A DNA stretch of 64,000 bases. Origin: Deltaproteobacteria bacterium (lineage in GTDB: Bacteria; Myxococcota_A; Polyangia; Haliangiales; JADYYK01). Below, one piece after another: positions 58,692 through 64,000 of this stretch. The position numbers and the translations under genes are program-made. The notes beneath the pieces are model-generated. The model saw only the letters and a list, made by a program, of their open reading frames with translations. It had not been told where the DNA came from and ran no database searches. Position 1 is the stretch's first letter. Each line of letters starts with the position of its first letter. Location: NCBI GenBank assembly GCA_020853705.1, contig JADYYK010000167.1:124001-188000 (forward strand), read 5' to 3'.

Positions 58692-60443
58692 TTGGCTCGC
58701 ACGCCGCTGCTGTCGCATCTGTCTCGCGCACTGCGCACCATCCGCAAGGCCCGCAGCGCCGGGGTCCCCGTCCTCGAGTACGCCGAGGCCGAAGCCGAGC
58801 GCCGCCGGCAGGGCGTCAGCCGGCGCGGCTTCCTGGCCGGCAGCGCGGGCGCCGCTGCGGCGCTGACCCTGCCGCTCGGCCTGGGCCTCTCGACCAGCGG
58901 CTGCGGCGGCGACGGTGGCACCGGCAAGGACACCGACGTGGCCATCGTCGGCGGCGGCATCGCCGGCCTGCACTGCGCGCACCGCCTGCGCAAGATCGGC
59001 ATTCGCCCGCGCCTGTACGACGCCCAGACGCGCCTCGGCGGTCGCATGCTGTCGGACCGCGTCACGTTCGCCAGCCCCGACGCCCAGCTGTGCGAGCTCG
59101 GCGGCGAGCTGATCGACACCGGCCACATGACCATGCGCGATCTCGCCACCGAGCTCGGGCTGGCGCTCGACGACTTCGACACCGACGACGGCACGCTCGA
59201 CAAGGTGGTCGCCTACATCGGCGGTCGCAAGCTGACCAGCGCCGAGATCCTCACCGGCTTCGGCCCCATCGCCATGAAGATCGACCAGGCGCTGGCCACG
59301 CTGACCGACCAGGAGGACCTCTTCGTCTACTACGACAAGCCCAACGGCGGGCAGGCCCTCGACGCCATGTCGATCAAGGGCTGGCTCGACTCCATCGGCG
59401 CCAGCGGCCCGGTGCGCACCCTGCTCGAGGTCGCCTACAACATCGAGTACGGCCTCGAGGTCGAGCAGCAGAACTGCCTCAACATGCTGTTCCTGATCTC
59501 GACCGACACCGCCAAGCTCGACCTGTTCGGCGACTCCGACGAGCGCTACCACACCAAGCTGGGCAACGACTCGTACATCAGCAAGCTCAGCGCCGGCCTG
59601 GATCCCGCGGCGGTCTTCATGGATCACAAGCTGACGCGGATCGCGCCGCGCTCGGGCGGCGGCTACACCCTGACCTTCATGCAGGGCGCCACCCCGGTCG
59701 AGGCCAACGCGGCGCACGTCGTGCTGGCGCTGCCGTTCAGCATCCTGCGCGAGGTCGAGATCCTGGTCGACCTGCCCGCGGCCAAGAAGAAGGCCATCGC
59801 CGAGGTCGGCTATGGCACCAACTCCAAGCTGATGGCCGGCTTCTCGTCGCGGCCCTGGCGCACCACGCACCGGTCCAACGGCGAGACCTTCACCGATCTG
59901 CCCTTCCAGGCCACCTGGGAGACCAGCCGCCTGCAGGCCGGCACCTCGGGCATCATCACCAACTTCACCGGCGGCCTGCGCGGCGTCAGCATCGGCGACG
60001 GCACGCCCGACGCCCAGCTGGCGACCTTCCTGGGCCAGTTCGACATGCTCTTCCCGGGCGCCATGGCGGCCGGCAACGGCAAGGTGGCGCGCTTCCACTG
60101 GCCCACGCACCCCTTCGTCAAGGGCAGCTACACCGCCTACAAGGTCGGCCAGTACACCGCCTTCGCGGGCGCCGAGATCGAGCGCGTCGGCAACCTGCAC
60201 TTCTGCGGTGAGCACACCAGCCTCGACGCCCAGGGCTACATGGAGGGCGGCGCCCTGACCGGCGCCATGGCGGCCGACGAGATCGCCGACGACGCCGGCC
60301 TGGCCAGCGCGTCGCAGTCGTCGCGCGCGGCGTGGTCGCCGTCCGCGGCGGTCGACCCGGTGGCGGCGGAGGCGCGCATCATGTCGCGCGCCCGCCTGGC
60401 CCGCGCGCGTCGGCGCTGGCTGCGCGGCGCCCTGGTCCGGTGA
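58692..60443 (+). CDS. Tat-exported FAD-dependent amine oxidase-family protein
   Basis: A twin-arginine signal (SRRGFLAGSAGAAAALTLPLG by composition, with SRRGFL at 43-48) ends in a lipobox-like STSGC (C71), so the enzyme is folded, exported and perhaps lipid-anchored. The FAD domain starts with VAIVGGGIAGLHCAHRL, followed by LGGRMLSDR and ending with LHFCGEHTS...GYMEGGALTGAMAA, the flavin-containing amine oxidoreductase signature. The substrate is unknown. The start is a TTG at 58692 with TGGAGG upstream, and TATGAT lies at 58663-58668. The C-terminal 40 residues are an Ala/Arg-rich tail. Confidence 0.88.
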   Translation: MARTPLLSHLSRALRTIRKARSAGVPVLEYAEAEAERRRQGVSRRGFLAGSAGAAAALTLPLGLGLSTSGCGGDGGTGKDTDVAIVGGGIAGLHCAHRLRKIGIRPRLYDAQTRLGGRMLSDRVTFASPDAQLCELGGELIDTGHMTMRDLATELGLALDDFDTDDGTLDKVVAYIGGRKLTSAEILTGFGPIAMKIDQALATLTDQEDLFVYYDKPNGGQALDAMSIKGWLDSIGASGPVRTLLEVAYNIEYGLEVEQQNCLNMLFLISTDTAKLDLFGDSDERYHTKLGNDSYISKLSAGLDPAAVFMDHKLTRIAPRSGGGYTLTFMQGATPVEANAAHVVLALPFSILREVEILVDLPAAKKKAIAEVGYGTNSKLMAGFSSRPWRTTHRSNGETFTDLPFQATWETSRLQAGTSGIITNFTGGLRGVSIGDGTPDAQLATFLGQFDMLFPGAMAAGNGKVARFHWPTHPFVKGSYTAYKVGQYTAFAGAEIERVGNLHFCGEHTSLDAQGYMEGGALTGAMAADEIADDAGLASASQSSRAAWSPSAAVDPVAAEARIMSRARLARARRRWLRGALVR

Positions 60444-60511
60444 GGCCGGGCTGGTCCTGACCCACGAGCCCGACCAGCCCGCCATGAGCGCGAGCTGGTC
60501 GGCGGCGCCGG

Positions 60512-61471
60512 CTACAAGATGAAGATGGAGCTGTCGCCCTCGGCGCGCGCGTAGCCGTCGGTCACCAGGGCGGCGGCCAGCTCGCGGCTCAGCGGGGCCT
60601 CGCGCGAGCGGTGCACCACCTCGGTGTCGAGCTTGCTGATGGGGATGGTGGTGCCGCCATGGCGCAGGAAGATGTCCTCGAGATCGAGCGGCCCGATGTA
60701 ACGCTTGTGCTCGCCGTGGCCGACCACGTAGCCGACGCCGGGATCGCCGCTGAGCTCGAAGGCCTCGCCGCTGGGCAGCGCCAGCTCGCGCTGGGTCAGG
60801 CTGCTGCCCTTCATGCGCAGCTCGAACGAGTGCAGCAGGCCGCGGTTGAGCTTGAGGTTCGACTCCCAGCCCAGCTTGACCTTGAGGTCGGTGCGCAGCT
60901 TGCGACCGAAGGCCGACCAGTAGGCGAACAGCTTGAGGCGCGGGAACCAGTTGCGCGGCGCCTGCTCCTGCTCGGCCCAGCGCTGGTAGTCGTCGACGTC
61001 GCGCCAGCTCTGCGGCAGCGCGGCGACCAGGTCGACCTCGGAGTCGACGTCGAGCTGCGCCACCGTGCGATCGAGCTTGGAGAAGCGCATCGAGCGCGCG
61101 GCGGCCTCGTCGATCGGCCACACCAGGCGCGGCGAGCGCAGGTGGCACAGCCAGGCCGCGTCGAGCACCCGGTGCGGCCCCAGCGCGGCCAGCAGCGCGC
61201 TGCGCAGCGCGGCCAGGCCGGCGCCGTCGTGCGGGGCGCGACCGGTCGCCAGCGCGGGGGCGGCGGCCGCGGCGGCCTGCTCCAGCGGACGCGGCAGGGC
61301 GCCCTCGCCGGCGCGACCGCTGCGCTGGGCCCGGAAGGCCAGGGCGGCGCGCACGTCGGCGGCGGCGACCGCCTCGTTGCTGAAGACCCCGAGCAGGCGC
61401 TCGTACTCGGCGAGCGGCTGGTGCGGGGGCTGGAAGGGCGATGCGTACTCGTCGATGCGGGAGTAGTCCAC
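60512..61471 (-). CDS. Conserved-looking cytoplasmic protein of unknown function
   Basis: The 319-residue protein has no signal peptide or membrane segment. It has helices with an Ala-rich middle and a Lys/Trp/Tyr-rich central block (DDYQRWAEQEQAPRNWFPRLKLFAYWSAFGRKLRTDLKV as a region). A beta-rich C-terminal domain (YVVGHGEHKRYIGPLDLEDIF) follows. I recognise no family. It is followed on the same strand (upstream in transcription) by another orphan, 37 bases away. Confidence 0.72.
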   Translation of the reverse strand: MDYSRIDEYASPFQPPHQPLAEYERLLGVFSNEAVAAADVRAALAFRAQRSGRAGEGALPRPLEQAAAAAAPALATGRAPHDGAGLAALRSALLAALGPHRVLDAAWLCHLRSPRLVWPIDEAAARSMRFSKLDRTVAQLDVDSEVDLVAALPQSWRDVDDYQRWAEQEQAPRNWFPRLKLFAYWSAFGRKLRTDLKVKLGWESNLKLNRGLLHSFELRMKGSSLTQRELALPSGEAFELSGDPGVGYVVGHGEHKRYIGPLDLEDIFLRHGGTTIPISKLDTEVVHRSREAPLSRELAAALVTDGYARAEGDSSIFIL

Positions 61472-61508
61472 GGTCTATCCAGCTCCGGTGCGAAGGGGGG
61501 ACTGCATA

Positions 61509-62354
61509 CTACTTCACAAGTGCGCGCACCTCGGCGGCCTTGCTGCGCACCTCGGCCTCGTCGCTGGTCTCCTCGAGGAAGCGCAGCTGGGCGGCCAGCG
61601 CGCGGCCGCGCCGGGGCTGCTCCTTGCGCAGCATGCCCCCGAGGCGCTCCAGCGCATAGGTGACGCGGGCGTCGTCGCGGTGCTCGAGCAGCCGGGTCAG
61701 CAGCTCGAAGTCGTCGGGGATGGGGAAGCGCGCGGCCAGCGCCTCGGTGGCGCGGGTGATGGCGTCGCGGCCCTCGGCGTCGCGCAGCTTGGCGATCAGC
61801 TTGAGGCGGGTCTCGGCGTCGCCCGCGGTGACGGCGTCGCCGGCCGCGGCTGGCAGGGGCAGGGCGGCGCGGCGGGCGCTGATCGATGGCGTCGGTGTGG
61901 CCTCGTCGGCGCTGACGGGCGCGGCCGCCGCGGGGGTGCTGGGCAGCGCGCTGGCGCCCGACTCGGCGCGGGCGATGGCGCGCGCCAGCTCGGCGCCGAG
62001 GCCGGCGCGTGACTCGCGCTGGCGGTCGTCGGCCGCGGTGCCGCCGCTGGGCTGGTTGCGCAGCACCTTGCCGGTGCTGACCGTGACCTGGGGGGGCGTA
62101 CCCGCGGGGGCGCCGCTCGTCGAGGCGAAGGCGCGCGCCTTCTCGGTGCTGGCGACCAGCTCGCCGATCTTGCCGCTCTCGAACAGGCGATCGAGCTGGG
62201 CGCGGTAGCTCTTCTGCGAGCGCGACTGGCCTGCACCGCCGCCGCCGCCGGAGCCGCCCGAGCCAGACCCGGTCGACCGTCCACCATCCCGCCCGCGATC
62301 CCGATCTCGATCGCGAGGGCCGTCGCCTCCGCGGCCGCGTCCGTTGTGAGCCAT
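61509..62354 (-). CDS. Protein with an Arg/Asp/Gly-rich head and helical C-terminus, unknown function
   Basis: The 281-residue protein begins with repeated RDRDRDRGRDGG and Gly-rich stretches, as in some RNA-binding tails. A Ser/Lys segment (QSRSQKSYRAQLDRLFESG), an Ala/Pro linker and a helical C-terminal domain (about 190-281, TRATEALAARF, TRLLEHRDDARVTYALERL) follow. I recognise no family. The ATG at 62354 was preferred to GTG 62360. It may be co-transcribed with the downstream orphan at 60512. Confidence 0.72.
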   Translation of the reverse strand: MAHNGRGRGGDGPRDRDRDRGRDGGRSTGSGSGGSGGGGGAGQSRSQKSYRAQLDRLFESGKIGELVASTEKARAFASTSGAPAGTPPQVTVSTGKVLRNQPSGGTAADDRQRESRAGLGAELARAIARAESGASALPSTPAAAAPVSADEATPTPSISARRAALPLPAAAGDAVTAGDAETRLKLIAKLRDAEGRDAITRATEALAARFPIPDDFELLTRLLEHRDDARVTYALERLGGMLRKEQPRRGRALAAQLRFLEETSDEAEVRSKAAEVRALVK

Positions 62355-62423
62355 GACCACTCTTCTTGCTGGGGGTGCCGGCGCGCGCCGCGCGCCTGGA
62401 GGGGAAACGCCTGAAGCCCGATT

Positions 62424-63185
62424 CTACTCGAAATCTCCGCCGCGCTCAGCGCTCTCGAGATCCTGGGTGGTGTCGATCTCGCGCCAGCGGCCATCGATGA
62501 AGACCGGGGCCATGGCGGTGCCCTGATCGACCAGGTGCTGCAGAAGATCGGTGAGATACGCGACCTGGAAGCGGGGCGCACGCACGAACGGCTGCCCGGG
62601 GTCGACCTCGCCCTGCAGGCGGGTGTAGGTGTCACGGAGCAGCCGCGCCGCGGCACGCGAGAAGCGTGCCAGCCCGATGAACTCGCCCACCGCGTCGGCC
62701 GGGTCGGGCACCGAGCCCTTGCCCAGCGCGGCGATGCGCCCGGCGGCGTCGAGGCGCACCAGCTCGGCCTCGCTGATCGGGTGCAGCGTGCGCCCGACAT
62801 AGGTGCGCGCCCAGCCGCGGTCGACGATCAGCGCGTGGTCGGCGGGGCTGGCCAGCAGCTCCTCGACCACGCCGGGGTGGAACACGATGTCGGCGTAGCT
62901 GATCACCACGTCGTCATCCAGCTCGTGCGCGGCGCACATCAGCGAGGCCAGGATGTTGTTGCTGCGAAAGTCGGGGTTGTCGACGAAGCGCACGCCCGGC
63001 TCGGTGATGCGGTCGCCGAGGTAGCCGCGCACCACCACGATGTCCTCGATGCCGGCGGCGCGATAGGCCGCGAGCTGGCGCCCCAGGATGGTGCGACCGC
63101 GGATGGGCACCATGGTCTTGGGTCGATCATCGGTGTACGGCTGCAGGCGCCGGCCCATGCCGGCAGCGACCACGATGGCCTTCAC
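62424..63185 (-). CDS. Sugar/alditol-phosphate nucleotidyltransferase (LicC / inositol-phosphate cytidylyltransferase-like)
   Basis: The 253-residue protein has AIVVAAGMGRRLQPYTDDRPKTMVPI, the NTP-transferase start with the catalytic Lys, then RGYLGDRI, DNPDFRSNNILASL, and VISYADIVF in the metal site. It would make an NDP-activated alcohol or sugar. The GTG at 63185 overlaps the stop of the CDP-alcohol phosphatidyltransferase gene (GTGA). The pair resembles fused cytidylyltransferase/phosphate-transferase systems such as IPCT-DIPPS, so CTP and an alcohol phosphate are the likely substrates. Confidence 0.86.
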   Translation of the reverse strand: MKAIVVAAGMGRRLQPYTDDRPKTMVPIRGRTILGRQLAAYRAAGIEDIVVVRGYLGDRITEPGVRFVDNPDFRSNNILASLMCAAHELDDDVVISYADIVFHPGVVEELLASPADHALIVDRGWARTYVGRTLHPISEAELVRLDAAGRIAALGKGSVPDPADAVGEFIGLARFSRAAARLLRDTYTRLQGEVDPGQPFVRAPRFQVAYLTDLLQHLVDQGTAMAPVFIDGRWREIDTTQDLESAERGGDFE

Positions 63186-63931
63186 GGCGCGGCTCCTTGG
63201 CTTGGCTTGCGCTCGAAGCGGCCCAGCTTGACCAGGATGACCAGCGACGAGCGCGCGAAGTACAGCGCGTTGACGCCGGCGTAGGCCCAGAAGAACAGGT
63301 CCAGCCGGTTGAAGGCCGCGACGAGCACGACATATTGCGGGTAGTGCACCACCTGGCGGCCGGCCCACTCGACCAGGCCGATGGCGCGCCCGAGCAGCGA
63401 GGTGCGCCCGGCCCGCGTGTTGACCTCGACGCCGTCGCTGCCCTTGGCGGTCTGGCCGGTGTACTCGGGCCGGCGCATGAAGCTGGTCAGGCTGATGCCC
63501 GAGGCCAGGCAGCACAGCCCACCCAGGCCGACCAGGAGCAGGCGCACGTCGCCCCACTCGTGCCAGATCCGCACCGTCAGCGCGCCATACACGAAGAAGG
63601 CCTTGATCTCGTCCATCAGGAAGTCGAGGTGATGACCGATGGCCGACATCGTCCCGCGGATGCGCGCCAGCTGGCCATCGGCGCAGTCGACCACGAACGA
63701 CGCGAACAGCGCCAGCGCGCCCAGCAGCCCGCCCAGCCAGCCTGGCATCGCGAGCCACAGCGCGGCCCCGCCCAGCGCCAGCACCACCGACAGGAAGGTG
63801 ACCTGGTTGGGCGAGATCGGCGTGTTCTTGAGGAGCACCACCATCGCGGCCGCCGGTGGGCGCGCGATGTACGTGTTGAACGGGTGATCGTTCTTCTTCT
63901 TCGTCTTGCGCCAGACCTCGAGCACGCCCAT
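63182..63931 (-). CDS. CDP-alcohol phosphatidyltransferase family membrane protein
   Basis: The 249-residue protein has the exact family motif DGxxARx8GxxxDxxxD (DGQLAR...G...D...D). About six membrane segments follow, after a cytoplasmic start (MGVLEVWRKTKKKNDHPFN). It transfers an alcohol phosphate from CDP to an acceptor in the membrane. It lies upstream in transcription of the nucleotidyltransferase, with overlapping codons. The product may be an unusual phospholipid head group or a phosphodiester solute; this is inference. The rest of the window (63932-64000) shows nothing clear. Confidence 0.92.
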   Translation of the reverse strand: MGVLEVWRKTKKKNDHPFNTYIARPPAAAMVVLLKNTPISPNQVTFLSVVLALGGAALWLAMPGWLGGLLGALALFASFVVDCADGQLARIRGTMSAIGHHLDFLMDEIKAFFVYGALTVRIWHEWGDVRLLLVGLGGLCCLASGISLTSFMRRPEYTGQTAKGSDGVEVNTRAGRTSLLGRAIGLVEWAGRQVVHYPQYVVLVAAFNRLDLFFWAYAGVNALYFARSSLVILVKLGRFERKPSQGAAP

Positions 63932-64000
63932 CGCCCCGGACTCTAGTGCAGCCAGCGCGAAACGGCGAGAAACTGTCAGCGAAAAGGGCCCGGCGCGTCA

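Noticed and set aside
58425..61148. 907-codon open frame on the minus strand
   Set aside because: Antisense to mobA and the amine oxidase, and out of frame with the orphan at 60512.

Overview
The window is high-GC, densely coded DNA with no rRNA, tRNA, CRISPR array, insertion sequence or prophage that I could recognise. The gene content points to a myxobacterium-like organism (Myxococcota, perhaps the Haliangiales/Polyangia side). The indicators are an OmpA protein with thrombospondin type-3 repeats, FHA proteins, a sigma54 activator with an FHA sensor, a large Ser/Thr kinase with TPRs, a DUF2330 protein, MYXO-CTERM-like C-terminal tails with Cys, hydrophobic segment and Arg cluster, two PilZ proteins and many lipoproteins and outer-membrane barrels. 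The species is not identified; this is an inference from gene families. No gene-free stretch exceeds 300 bases; the longest gaps are about 130 to 175 bases.

Layout. 1-9.6 kb: end of an S41 protease, a twin-FHA membrane protein, a TIM-barrel epimerase-like gene, then a run of envelope genes (OmpA/TSP3, cupredoxin-like, TPR-barrel, barrel). 9.6-15 kb: two small membrane proteins, an IorA-like TPP enzyme coupled to a tiny four-Cys protein, and the tightly overlapping Hsp33-PsuG-HAD cluster. 15-19.6 kb: a lysozyme-like exported protein with a sorting tail, a beta-propeller-like protein, and a carotenoid oxygenase divergent from a TetR regulator. 19.6-26 kb: MurJ, an exported unknown, and a TetR/radical SAM/membrane-protein operon with overlapping stop/start codons. 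26-32.7 kb: exported unknowns, a metallo-beta-lactamase with two cyclic-nucleotide-like domains, GIY-YIG, PGPGW and flippase-like membrane proteins. 32.8-45 kb: Old Yellow Enzyme homologue, FHA-sigma54 activator divergent from a Ser/Thr kinase, a benzoate-CoA-ligase-like enzyme, a lipoprotein hydrolase, and an operon of creatininase, signal-peptidase-like pseudoenzyme and HEAT protein. 45-53 kb: FadL, MnmG and a lipoprotein on one strand; BamD and two TPR proteins on the other. 53-64 kb: a lipoprotein resembling an inactivated archaemetzincin, DUF2330, PilZ, an Mpl-GNAT fusion coupled to MobA, a Tat-exported amine oxidase, two orphans, and a nucleotidyltransferase/CDP-alcohol phosphatidyltransferase pair.

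Themes. Envelope construction dominates (MurJ, Mpl, BamD, FadL, OmpA, PGPGW, flippase-like, phospholipid-type synthase). Several proteins look like catalytically degenerate relatives of known enzymes. Many genes have a -10-like box 5-7 bases before the start codon, which suggests common leaderless transcription. Short in-frame tandem repeats (6-mers, 36-mers) sit inside genes, and a 7-mer repeat sits in two convergent spacers.
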